64,000 bases of DNA. Source: Mytilinidion resinicola. Taxonomy: Eukaryota; Ascomycota; Dothideomycetes; Mytilinidiales; Mytilinidiaceae. The notes beneath the pieces were generated by a model. That model made no database searches. It was given only the letters and a program-made list of their open reading frames with translations, and had not been told where the DNA came from. Location: assembly GCF_010093595.1 (NCBI RefSeq), contig NW_022985467.1, forward strand, positions 62,001-126,000, written 5' to 3'. This document shows, in pieces, positions 46,033 through 55,116 of the stretch. How positions within the stretch are numbered: the first letter of the stretch is position 1; every line of letters begins with the position of its first letter. The position numbers and the translations under genes were made by a program.

Positions 46033-49000
46033 ATGGCTGCTCTCGGAGAGCATACGCCACTCAACTGGCTAATGGACTTCGATCGTGCTATGCAGGAGGT
46101 TTGGGACAAGGAGGTCCGAGTATTGCTGTACATCTATATGACAATGGGGAAGGCCCTCCGCTTATGGATAAACACTGGGCTGCCTTGGGAACGCCGGACC
46201 AAGTACAAGGCTATGGTGAACCGTCCGTGTTCTGAAGATAGCTCCATTTGCGTGAAGTCGTACCCGATTACGAAGAAACGCGCGACCACATCAAGCACTC
46301 CGTCTTTAAGCACAACGTCTTCGAGCACAAGGCCCTCCAGCACGACATGCTCCAGCACGATGACAGCACAATGGGCAGCTTTAGAAACAGCGGAATCGAA
46401 AGTGACTTTCGAATTCGAGGACATCCTTCCGGGTGGATACCTCCCCGGTGGCCTCGATGACTTGAAGTCATTCAAGAATGAGAATGGTACGTTCGGTGGC
46501 TATGTCCTTAGTGTCGTTCTGCTAATACAAGTTCTTCCAGCTACACTGCACATAAACGAGACGAAGAGCTATTCGACTGTTCGCAATTCCTTGCCTTCTA
46601 TCGAATTCAAGCCAACATATAGAGAATTGATGTCCTCATTTCTACTATGGAGCCTCGCCATCTATGGTGTATGGTCCATCTTCGAATACTGCATCGCACC
46701 TGTCATTCGCTGGTTATTTCCCAGCGGTGGACAGGCTCCTCCACCTATTCCTGCAACCCAGCCTCCAAAAAACGGCGGAAACAACGGCCCGCCTCCGCCT
46801 CCTCCTCCACCTCCACCACCTCCTCCGCCCGGTCCCCCTGGCCCGCCTGGCCCGCCCGGCCCTCCTGGTCCTCCCGGTCCTCCTTCGCATGTGCCGGTAC
46901 TTCCTACGTCGCCTGTTCTTTCCGACAACAACGCATTCGTTCTTCTAGGTTCCACTCAGCCAACTGCAGACCAATTGAATATTCTTTTCGCGCTTTTCGC
47001 CATGTTGCTCAATAGCCCACAACACCACGAGCGTCTCTGGGACTTGCTTGATACATTTATTGAGCAGCGTCCTGCAAGACGTGCGACGCAAAAAGATTTC
47101 GACACTGCTGGGCTTGACGAAGATACAATGAAACTCAACAACGCCGTGCGCGGAGTGTTCGGAGGCCGGAAGGATCTAGTCTGCGTGTCGGGTCGAGCGA
47201 GAGCGCGATTCATGAGGGTGCATGCGCCCTCAGCGTCAGAGGGGGAGAGCTCCCGGATGCTTCACGACTTGGCTGCGAGACTGGCCATTTTGCAGCGAGA
47301 AGTCAAGAACTTGCGTAACACTGGCCATAATTACCCGGAAGCTGGGCCGTCCCCATCACACGGTGAATCATCGCACAATGTCAGGGATTTGCAAACGGAA
47401 CTCAAAACAATACGGGAAGAGCTTAAGAAGAAGCCTAGCAAGCTGCTCGTAGATTCTCTTCGTACCGGTCTCAGACTGCAAGAAGAGGCTTTTGACAAGC
47501 ACAAGAAGCGAGTTGCAGAGGATCGAGCTTCGTTCGACTTTGCTAAGAACCTCCACGGCAATGTAAAGGACCTTGAACGTCAGAACCGCGAGCTGCGGGA
47601 CAGAATTTCGGCACTTGAGGGAAAACGTAGTCGTGAAGCAGAAGACCATGCAGAAGCTGAAGCGAGGCAGGCGTTGTTGTTCCAAAAACAACTGGCTCAG
47701 CAAGGTCGCCAATACGCAGAGCAGCTTACGGCCGTGCAACATCAGCTTGCCCTCGTCTTGGAGAGGTTGGACGACGGCCAAGCTCTGCCTACTACTTCTA
47801 CGTCTTCTACAACGCCTGACATAACCTCGCCATCCACGACAACTCTTCCCAAAACGGACCGGCAATCTGCGCGTCCTCCGCCATCCGACGATCTCCCTCT
47901 TGAGGAGCACGAGAGCTTTTCCACACAGGACGAGACTGTTCGACGCAACACCTCTGCAGGCCAAACCGATGCTACAACCTATACTTTTGCTGAATTTCAA
48001 AACACCCAGCTTCAAGAGCATGACAGTTCTGTGGATGATACCGGCGAAGCCAGCTCCGTGTCTAAGCCAAAGAGCAGGGGGAAGGCTAGAGCCTCCGAAG
48101 CGGAAGTCCGGCAGCAGGAGCTCGGCAGCAGAACCCGAAAACTCCCGCCACCTCCATCCGTTTCCCAGCAGCCGATTCAGAAGTTTACCTGCATCAGCTG
48201 CGGAAATGACTTCACAATCACGCATTTAATGAAGACACATGATGGCGTCTCGGTCTGCAATCGGTGTCAGGAGGAGCAACAGGCTATTGCCGAGGACGCC
48301 ATTGCGAACAAGCTCAATTCGGATAACCAGCACAGCAGCGCTGGGGATAACTTCAACCACTCGAGGCGACTCACGACTATTGAGCCTGACTCTACACTAC
48401 ATGTTGCCGAAGCGGGGCCGAATGTCGCTGCGCTTCCATTAATATCGCCAATCAAACCAGATTCTACCGCGCAGGGCATATCGGAAACTCCTACAAGTAA
48501 CATCGCCATGGATACCGCTCAACAAGCGCCAGACGACCCGACCGTCAGCGGTGTCTTAGCAGCTCATGGGGCTCAGCAATCCGATGACAAGAAGGCTGCA
48601 AATCAGGACACCAATCATTCTGGAGCAATCTTTGGCCAAAGGGAGTGGCGGGAATCCAGTGAGGAAGACGACGAGTCCGAATCAGACAGTGAAAATGAGG
48701 ATGAGGATGAGGCCGGCCAAAGTGGCGCTGGTGTCGTCAACCCAGGGAATGACGAGGACTTTGACTCTGAACTACTGTTTCGACTCAATTCGGTATCCTT
48801 TAGCGCCCCCGTCAATGATCATTTCGGCCTATCCAGACTCATTAGTCAACCCGGTGCTGGCGTTGCAGGGGAGACACCGCCAATTCTCTCTGCTGGGCAA
48901 GATGATACCGCTCGCCCCTCAATCTCTACGGCCGTGCCCAACGCTGTGGAGGTGAGCCCGGATACCCAGCCTCCAGCGACGTCTGCATCTATGGAGACTG

Positions 49001-51726
49001 CAGTTCAGGATACCACATCGAGCTCGGCTGGCAATCGCGTTGGGGGTTCGGCTCCTCCTACACCAACTGTCAGAAGTAAACCGGCTGAATCATCGTCACC
49101 ACTACCTGCACCCACATCGTGGAGGCCGGAAGGCACCATTACAGCATCTGATTTCTTCAGCGTTGCGCCTGAGCCAACTGCTCTTCGACCTCCCGCCGCA
49201 ACAGCTCCTGTGAAGCTGTTCTCATCTGCAGCATCCTTAGCTCCCGTTGCGGCTACTCCGCGTATTCCTACCCCCGCGAGCCAAGCTCCGCCTCTCAATT
49301 TGACTAGTTTCGATATATCCGGTCTATTGAAGAAGCCGGAAGCCACCAAAGAGACTACGTCTAGGCCAGAGAGCGCTACGGCGCTCTTCAAATTTGACTA
49401 TCCACCGATCGCCGTCGATTCTAGCACTGATTTGAAGGCTGCGCCATCATCGTCACAAGCTGTGGACGCTTCATCGTCGCAGGGTGGGCGTGGTCAGACA
49501 GCGGCGAGGGTGCCTGGAGAAGAGGAAGCCATCAATATGTCCAATAACGCCCCAACAACTACAATCACTTTCCCTACCGCTACCGCTGGCAGGGGTCCCT
49601 CGACGAGCCCAAGAGCTGTACAGACCTCCTCGGAAGCTGAGCCAGTTACGACTCAGACAGGACCGACTCCATCAATAACTGGTCCTATCGATCTCTCTAG
49701 CATGATGAGTCAGCAAGGTAGTGAATCTGGCTCCTCTAAACGATCAGGCTCTGCTCTTGACCAAAACAATGTCGACGCTCCTCAGCCTGATGAGGACATG
49801 AGTCAAGGCTTTGGGAGGATCGAAACAACCTCCGAGGAGTTCAAGGGTCGCAAGATCCGTCCGCTGCGAGGGTCCGGGCGAGCTACAGCTTCAGTTTCCG
49901 GTAACATCGGTTTAACAGCTTCTAGCTCCCTTTCTCAGCAGTCGTCTTCTACTCTTCAGGCCGCTCATGATACCGCGATTGGAGGCTCCACAGGAGACCC
50001 CAGCGCTACTCAACGGCCCAAACCCATTGTTTGGCCTGATGATGGTTGGAGTGATAGCGACGAGGAGGACCATCATGCGCAATATCCTCCTAGGCAGAGT
50101 ATTCCACTTGCTCCAGGCTCAGCCGCTCAGGCCCCCGATCAGCCCGCAGGCCCTGTCAATACTGCACCAAATGCTGCTATTTACACGTCTGTAGAAGAGT
50201 CTTACGGTGCCGCCACTGGCGAACACAAACAAGGCGTCCCCCCGACGGGCAAAACTGCGGGTGGAAGTGACTTTGACACCAGTATGGCTGATCCGCTTCC
50301 TGAAAGCGAGGAAGCAAGGAGGTTACATGATTGGGTGGATCAGGACATGGCAGCAATGGCTGATGCACAAGATGAGACTTTTGGCACTCTTTCAGATATC
50401 GACATGAACGTCGCCGCAGCATTCGATCTTCTGAATAGCCCGAGCTTTGATGCTGATCTTCAGAATGGCCTCTACGACGTTCCAGGTACCACTACTGGAC
50501 AACCAGGCCCACCAGAGTACCTAGAGGATATCGATATGGCCTTTTACCCTCCTGCTTCCTTCACGAACCTAGGACCCGAGCCTCAGCCTTTCGACCAGAG
50601 CTTTGCGCAGCCAAGGTCAATGGCCTCAGTGTACAGCGGCCCAAACTTCGAGGGACAAGCAGGCGGGTCCAATGTGGTCACATCTTCAACGGTGCTGCCT
50701 GCTAGGGGCTTTCCAGGCTACGGATTCCAGAACCTCGCGTCCAACGGCGGTGCCAGTTCTTTTGCGCTCCTTAACACCGCCTTTGCGAACTCGCCTCGAA
50801 ATCACGAGACGTCTTCAGCACGCTCTTTCTCGCCCCTTCAATCGCCGAGGAGTCTTCCATCAAATTCAGAACCCTCCTTCTCGCCCCCTCAATCGCGGAG
50901 TAGTTCTCCTTTAGGCGCTATTCGTTCTGCGCACGTACCGCAGCTCGAGTATGGTGAGAACGATGAGGCTGAGCTTGGCAGCTTATACGTGGAGAGCTCG
51001 GACAACGATGACTCTGACGAGTCTGTTATGATGGAAGATGTAGAAGACTTGGGTGGTGTGGAAGATGTGCCTATCAATTCAGGCGACCGTGATACCCGCA
51101 CCAGCGCTGAGTATGACGTCCCAAGCCGCAGCGATCTTAGCCAAGGCAACGTCGGACCCAGCAACAGCGCCCACACTTACTCCCCTCCCGAGCCGCCACC
51201 AGCTAGTCGAGACCAGGAGGACTTCTACGACGAGGGCGAGCCTAGCGAAGACCCGGACTGCGACCACTACAGCCAGTCAAACCCAGCCAAGCGTCGTAGA
51301 CAGATCGCAGCTTCTCTACCCCCCGAGCCACAAGCCTCATCCGACGAAGATGACTCGGATGGGTCTGTTGAGTGGGAAGATGGGCTTCCCAATTCCGCCC
51401 TCCCTATCCGTCCCTTCTTGCCGCCCTCGGAGCCGGTGTGGACCGATGACCACAACGACATCACGTGGGGCAGATCTCGCGAGCGCGTACTCAACGACCT
51501 CTTTGCCGCTTACAACCAGGCTAACGATGCGCACGACACAGGTATCAGTTCGAAGATATTGGAGACTATGGCGCAGGAACGCGAGCAGATGCTGGTAACG
51601 GGTGTCCAGCTTGTAGCCCCAGAGTGTCAGGAGGAGGTGTATTTGGAGTTGGCGAGTGACGCGGAGGAGAGCATTACGGAGGCGACGGAAAAACGGTGGA
51701 GGATTACGCTGGAGGGGTACGTGTAG
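46033..51726 (+). CDS. Large membrane/coiled-coil protein with zinc-finger-like motif and C-terminal helical module
   Basis: About 1,879 aa from ATG 46033 if intron 46487-46540 (GTACGT...CTTCCAG, 54 nt, in frame) is removed; 1,897 aa otherwise. Order: N-terminal helical region; Ser/Thr-rich stretch; membrane helix near residues 190-225 (FLLWSLAIYGVWSIFEYCIA); poly-Pro then GPP repeats; a coiled coil of about 250 residues (DLAARLAILQREVKNLR, VKDLERQNRELRDRISALEG). At about 700-730 is CISCGNDFTITHLMKTHDGV ending in CNRC, a Cys4 finger with CX2CX18CX2C spacing like GATA or LIM knuckles. Then about 1,000 residues of acidic Ser/Pro disorder with EDIDM and DIDM motifs. The last 85 residues are one shared module (RERVLNDLFAAYNQAN, then EQMLV, YLEL and a final Trp). 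The exon structure before 46480 is uncertain because a second frame is also open there. Function unknown. Confidence 0.82.
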   Translation: MAALGEHTPLNWLMDFDRAMQEVWDKEVRVLLYIYMTMGKALRLWINTGLPWERRTKYKAMVNRPCSEDSSICVKSYPITKKRATTSSTPSLSTTSSSTRPSSTTCSSTMTAQWAALETAESKVTFEFEDILPGGYLPGGLDDLKSFKNENGTFGGYVLSVVLLIQVLPATLHINETKSYSTVRNSLPSIEFKPTYRELMSSFLLWSLAIYGVWSIFEYCIAPVIRWLFPSGGQAPPPIPATQPPKNGGNNGPPPPPPPPPPPPPPGPPGPPGPPGPPGPPGPPSHVPVLPTSPVLSDNNAFVLLGSTQPTADQLNILFALFAMLLNSPQHHERLWDLLDTFIEQRPARRATQKDFDTAGLDEDTMKLNNAVRGVFGGRKDLVCVSGRARARFMRVHAPSASEGESSRMLHDLAARLAILQREVKNLRNTGHNYPEAGPSPSHGESSHNVRDLQTELKTIREELKKKPSKLLVDSLRTGLRLQEEAFDKHKKRVAEDRASFDFAKNLHGNVKDLERQNRELRDRISALEGKRSREAEDHAEAEARQALLFQKQLAQQGRQYAEQLTAVQHQLALVLERLDDGQALPTTSTSSTTPDITSPSTTTLPKTDRQSARPPPSDDLPLEEHESFSTQDETVRRNTSAGQTDATTYTFAEFQNTQLQEHDSSVDDTGEASSVSKPKSRGKARASEAEVRQQELGSRTRKLPPPPSVSQQPIQKFTCISCGNDFTITHLMKTHDGVSVCNRCQEEQQAIAEDAIANKLNSDNQHSSAGDNFNHSRRLTTIEPDSTLHVAEAGPNVAALPLISPIKPDSTAQGISETPTSNIAMDTAQQAPDDPTVSGVLAAHGAQQSDDKKAANQDTNHSGAIFGQREWRESSEEDDESESDSENEDEDEAGQSGAGVVNPGNDEDFDSELLFRLNSVSFSAPVNDHFGLSRLISQPGAGVAGETPPILSAGQDDTARPSISTAVPNAVEVSPDTQPPATSASMETAVQDTTSSSAGNRVGGSAPPTPTVRSKPAESSSPLPAPTSWRPEGTITASDFFSVAPEPTALRPPAATAPVKLFSSAASLAPVAATPRIPTPASQAPPLNLTSFDISGLLKKPEATKETTSRPESATALFKFDYPPIAVDSSTDLKAAPSSSQAVDASSSQGGRGQTAARVPGEEEAINMSNNAPTTTITFPTATAGRGPSTSPRAVQTSSEAEPVTTQTGPTPSITGPIDLSSMMSQQGSESGSSKRSGSALDQNNVDAPQPDEDMSQGFGRIETTSEEFKGRKIRPLRGSGRATASVSGNIGLTASSSLSQQSSSTLQAAHDTAIGGSTGDPSATQRPKPIVWPDDGWSDSDEEDHHAQYPPRQSIPLAPGSAAQAPDQPAGPVNTAPNAAIYTSVEESYGAATGEHKQGVPPTGKTAGGSDFDTSMADPLPESEEARRLHDWVDQDMAAMADAQDETFGTLSDIDMNVAAAFDLLNSPSFDADLQNGLYDVPGTTTGQPGPPEYLEDIDMAFYPPASFTNLGPEPQPFDQSFAQPRSMASVYSGPNFEGQAGGSNVVTSSTVLPARGFPGYGFQNLASNGGASSFALLNTAFANSPRNHETSSARSFSPLQSPRSLPSNSEPSFSPPQSRSSSPLGAIRSAHVPQLEYGENDEAELGSLYVESSDNDDSDESVMMEDVEDLGGVEDVPINSGDRDTRTSAEYDVPSRSDLSQGNVGPSNSAHTYSPPEPPPASRDQEDFYDEGEPSEDPDCDHYSQSNPAKRRRQIAASLPPEPQASSDEDDSDGSVEWEDGLPNSALPIRPFLPPSEPVWTDDHNDITWGRSRERVLNDLFAAYNQANDAHDTGISSKILETMAQEREQMLVTGVQLVAPECQEEVYLELASDAEESITEATEKRWRITLEGYV

Positions 51727-51949
51727 CATGTAGTCGATGATGGCGGTCGTTTAGAATGGGTTTTGCGTGCTTGATTCTTTCCATCTCTTCTGTTCCTGAT
51801 TTTGTTCCTGGATTTCTGCATCTGGGCGTTCCGCTTCTTCCCTTACTCCTTCTTCCCCTTTCCCCCCCATTTCTTACAGCCAGTGTTTGTCGACCGTCCG
51901 GCGTACTGCTCAGATCTCCCTCTCTCCAGGCGGCTAGTGGTCTCGTCCC

Positions 51950-53401
51950 CAGTGATGGAACTGGACTGGGTTAACTTGGAGCCGGGTTGGTGGGTTACTC
52001 TGTATATAGGTCTGGGTTGGAGGCTCTGCTTGCCTGGCGTGGAGTGGATTTGAGGCTGTGGAGCCTCCAGGCGCTCCATAGCTTTTCTCTCTCAACGTAG
52101 AAGTCGTGGTGTTGAGGTGAGCCGAGGCCTCTGATTGGCTGAGCTATATACTCCGAGGCCTGCAAGGGGATCCTGTCTTAAAATCGTTAGCGCAGCCATA
52201 CAAAATTAGACCTGTTCCCCTGTGAAATCTCTTGCCCGCTCGATGCCCGTTTTTGAAGCTATTCGCACGCCAGCTCAACACCATATCGCTATGGCCAATA
52301 CCGCGCCCGTTGACGAGGCCGTACGCCCTCAGCGCTCTATCACCAGCTTCCTTGGTATACGCCATACAGCCCTGGTTACTGACAACGTTATCCTAGCACC
52401 TTCTTCAATTAATATAGCCCGTGAGGAAGCCGACGAGGTGACGCAGTTTCGAATCGCTGGAAAAACCTATATCCGTTGTAAACACCTCACACAAGCGCCT
52501 CGCCACACTAAGCAGCGCACGTCGCATATATGGAGATGGGGAGAGGATATACAATGGAAGGACGGGACAATTGGACAACCGGACGTTTATTACTGCTATC
52601 TTTGTGAGCGTGCAAAGCGAAGCCAGGATTTACCTGTGGTCTCAACCGGTAGAGGAACTGCTGCGGATTATCTTGTGAAGATGCATAAGATGGATAAGAA
52701 GTCGGGCGAGCTATGTACTGCTGCGCAAGGCCCTATTCTGCAGTTTAAATCCGCTAGGGCGCTTTATATAGCTACGAACTTTAAGTCCTTAAAGCGCTTA
52801 CCGCCGATGAGCAATAAATATAAGAGGCTATTCAGCAGCGCATCTATATTGCTGGATAAGCGTAGGAGACGCCTTGGAATAGATATAATTGAGGCAAATA
52901 AGTGCCTACAGTTATTCTACGGCCCTCCGCCTACGGATGCATTTAATAATGCAGATCATGCCGCGTTGCTTGGTGCATCGCGAGTATCACCAGCTTCGTT
53001 GGCCGAGCAGGTGGAGGAGCGATTGAGGGCATCACAACGCGAGGAAGCAAACGCTATGGCCGCCGACGGCGACGACGAGGCGCTGGCGGAGCAGGAACTA
53101 CGTGAGGCCGAAGAGGAGGCTATATTAGAGGGCCCTGCACCACCTACTGAGGTTGTAGATGCAGATGAGGATAATATGGTGTTGAGTGATGGCTCGGGAT
53201 CGCAATTTAGGTAGTAGGTTTGGTCACTTCTCACCCTCAACTTAGCCCACGCTAAGCTACTTTAGGCAATATACTCGGCTTCAACACCTTACAACTCGCT
53301 AGCGTGGACCTCCTGTAGCTCCTAGAGCTCCATAGCGATTCCGCTGGGTTGGAGTGGATTTGAGGCCAAACCCAACCCGCTCCAGTCCAGTTCCTTCACT
53401 G
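51950..53401 (+). mobile_element. Internally deleted, non-autonomous hAT transposon (1,452 bp)
   Basis: The ends are 20-bp terminal inverted repeats, CAGTGATGGAACTGGACTGG at 51950-51969 and its complement at 53382-53401, with one mismatch (19/20). They start CAGTG as hAT ends do, and are bordered by the perfect 8-bp duplication CTCGTCCC. Subterminal motifs recur in direct orientation: GGAGTGGATTTGAGGC at 52041 and 53351, and GCTCCATAGC near 52073 and 53327, likely transposase-binding sites. The element holds one open frame (52243-53214) with both ends of a hAT transposase but no catalytic core, so it cannot move alone and would need a full-length relative elsewhere. It inserted 223 bp after the stop codon of the gene at 46033. 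Confidence 0.93.
52243..53214 (+). CDS. Core-deleted hAT transposase: BED-like zinc finger fused to C-terminal region
   Basis: 323 aa from ATG 52243; the frame is open from 52222. Residues about 85-150 look like the BED finger of fungal hAT transposases: HIWRWGEDIQW, then YYCYLCERAK with CxxC near residues 118-121, a gap, and ADYLVKMHKM, where the first expected His is Tyr. Around residue 196 the sequence passes to NKYKRLFSSASILLDKRRRR and IDIIEANKCL, the C-terminal hAT dimerisation signature, followed by an acidic tail rich in Glu/Asp. The RNase H-like core of about 400 residues (with the DDE acids) is absent, yet the frame stays open. It could bind element ends without cutting, acting as a repressor or a host-recruited DNA-binding protein; that is inference, and the open frame may be chance survival of a recent deletion. 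Confidence 0.78.
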   Translation: MPVFEAIRTPAQHHIAMANTAPVDEAVRPQRSITSFLGIRHTALVTDNVILAPSSINIAREEADEVTQFRIAGKTYIRCKHLTQAPRHTKQRTSHIWRWGEDIQWKDGTIGQPDVYYCYLCERAKRSQDLPVVSTGRGTAADYLVKMHKMDKKSGELCTAAQGPILQFKSARALYIATNFKSLKRLPPMSNKYKRLFSSASILLDKRRRRLGIDIIEANKCLQLFYGPPPTDAFNNADHAALLGASRVSPASLAEQVEERLRASQREEANAMAADGDDEALAEQELREAEEEAILEGPAPPTEVVDADEDNMVLSDGSGSQFR

Positions 53402-53409
53402 CTCGTCCC

Positions 53410-55116
53410 TGCTACTGGAGCTGACTTTCTCAGCCTGTGCGTAAGGCATCCTACGACTTGCGGCCATGATCCCTGCAACCCATTTGTGGGGAGTGGGGGG
53501 AGTACGCCTAGTTATGACGGAAGCCAGCTGGGCTGGACGGGTCAGAAAAGGAGGGGGGGTCTGGGCGTGTGCTGCTGGACACACTGGCTGTTCGAAGTTG
53601 GGGTTAGAGCTTTTTGTATGGGGTGGTCTTGATACACTTTATAGTATGGAACTGAGAATACTTTGAAAACTCATATTACTACGTGTACTTCTGTGACTAC
53701 TGCCGTGCCGAATGAAAAGATACGCCACGTAAATACACATACGTACAACAAAAAGCATCCACATCGCACTAATCGAACAGCTCTTCTGCTTCTCGATGCC
53801 GGTGTAAGAGGTGGCCCGGCCAGTAAGTAGCTGGTTTATTAGAAGTTATTCCGATTTTTAGTGCGTTGACCTTGACATTGAAAACCGGGCCCAGACTTCT
53901 GAACATACAAATATTCTCCTATACGAGCTACAATTCTGAGCGTTAGACACCAATGCTAAAGGTGGCCCAGCTAGTAGGCAGCCAGTGTTCCAAACAGTAA
54001 TCTAATTCACACTGCATTGGCTTTTACGTTGTATTTCGGGGCCAGAATCTCCAGTAAATAGAGATAACCCTACTCTAGCTATGCCTCTGCATGTTTGATG
54101 CTAATGTTAGAGGTGGCCCAGCTAGCAGATTGCTGGCTTTTCAAAAAGAAGTCCAATATGCACTGCTTTGGTTTCCTCCTTGGATTTTGACGCCACATTT
54201 CTGACTACGTGGACATCACGCTAAGCATGCTCTGCGCTTGCGTATCGTATGTCAACGTTGGGGTGGCTCACGTAGCAGGCAGCTAGCTTGCTATAAGGTG
54301 GCATAATTTCAAATTCGTTGGCCTTTGCATTCAATTTCAACGCCAAAATGTTGGTTTAACAGATATTACTCTATATGGACTCTGCTTTTGCATAGTTCAC
54401 GCTGATGTTAGGGGTGCCTCAGGTATTAAGAAGCTAGCTTGGCAAAAGACAGTCCAATTGTAATCCACTGGCTATTACGTTGGCTTTTAAGGGTAAATTT
54501 CTGACTACGTAGATATCGTGCTAAGCATGCTCTACCCTTGCAGCTTTAACACCGATGTTTGGGGTAGTCCAACGATGAAGTGGGCGGTCAGTCAGAAACC
54601 AACTTATTTTGCACTGCATTGACTTTTACACTGAATTCCGAGGCTAGATTCTTAAAGGCTTTGATATCACACTGCGCACACTCTGCTTTTTAATGCCTGA
54701 TACCGATGTCTAAGATACCCCGGATGATAGGTGGCCGGAAAGTCAAATGACTTCTAGATTTCCACTGCTTTCGCCTAGACATCCTACCTAGAGTTTAAGA
54801 CTACCTCCTGCTCGCTCAATACCGCTAGAAGGGGTAGCCAAATGAGCAGCTCGCTGATCAGCCGGGGGGTATTCCGATTTGCACGGTGTGGGATTAGGCG
54901 AGCAAGGTCATGTGACATGTCACGTGACCCACTCAGATCTAGTGAAACTCATGGATGTCATCTCTACTATATCCGCTTTCACTCCAGCTATCTCCTAGTT
55001 GATATCTTCCCTATATTCCTCGGATTATGCCCAATTTCGTTACAAGCACCACTTACAACACCACTCCCTCACGCTGAGCCAATCTCTTCCTTGCCTTCGA
55101 CGTCGACACCAACGCG
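53410..55116. other. Intergenic region dominated by the satellite array
   Basis: 1.7 kb between the hAT element and the next gene. After about 350 bp without features it is filled from about 53795 to 54890 by the 150-bp satellite, then about 220 bp of promoter. No gene seen. Confidence 0.5.
53795..54890 (+). repeat. ~150-bp satellite array, seven to eight diverged units
   Basis: Units begin at about 53795, 53947, 54097, 54247, 54397, 54548, 54699 and 54818. The first seven spacings from start to start are 152, 150, 150, 150, 151, 151 and 119 bp. Shared landmarks in each unit: GATACCGATGTTAG, GTGGCCCAGCTAG, CAATTTGCACTGC, a TTTTACGTTG block, CTGACTACGTAGATATC, and AAGCATGCTCTGC. Units differ at many positions, so the array is old, but the period is almost constant. 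The last unit is shortened and runs into the promoter of the next gene. No open frame is conserved. Confidence 0.9.

Larger units (their letters stand above)
51942..53409. repeat. 8-bp target-site duplication CTCGTCCC flanking the hAT element
   Basis: CTCGTCCC is found at 51942-51949 and again at 53402-53409, immediately outside the two terminal inverted repeats. A perfect 8-bp duplication is the hallmark of hAT insertion and fixes the element's ends to the base. The intact duplication suggests a fairly recent insertion. Confidence 0.95.

Noticed and set aside
46248..46460. Second open frame over the start of the 46033 gene (EHKALQHDMLQHDD repeats)
   Set aside because: The overlapping frame one leads into the clearly real FEFEDILPGGYLPGG segment, and the second frame ends in a stop without an acceptor. 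It may reflect a mis-modelled exon, but dual coding is not supported.
46487..46540. Apparent hydrophobic segment (GGYVLSVVLLIQVLP) in the 46033 protein
   Set aside because: It coincides with a 54-nt stretch having a strong donor (GTACGT), a branch-like CTAAT and CTTCCAG acceptor, in phase. It is most likely an intron, not a membrane helix.
52243..53214. Autonomous hAT transposase
   Set aside because: The frame lacks the whole catalytic core between the zinc-finger region and the C-terminal segment; it cannot catalyse transposition alone.
53795..54890. Regular repeat array read as a CRISPR-like array
   Set aside because: The whole 150-bp unit is repeated and diverges throughout; there are no short constant repeats with unique spacers, and the organism is a fungus.
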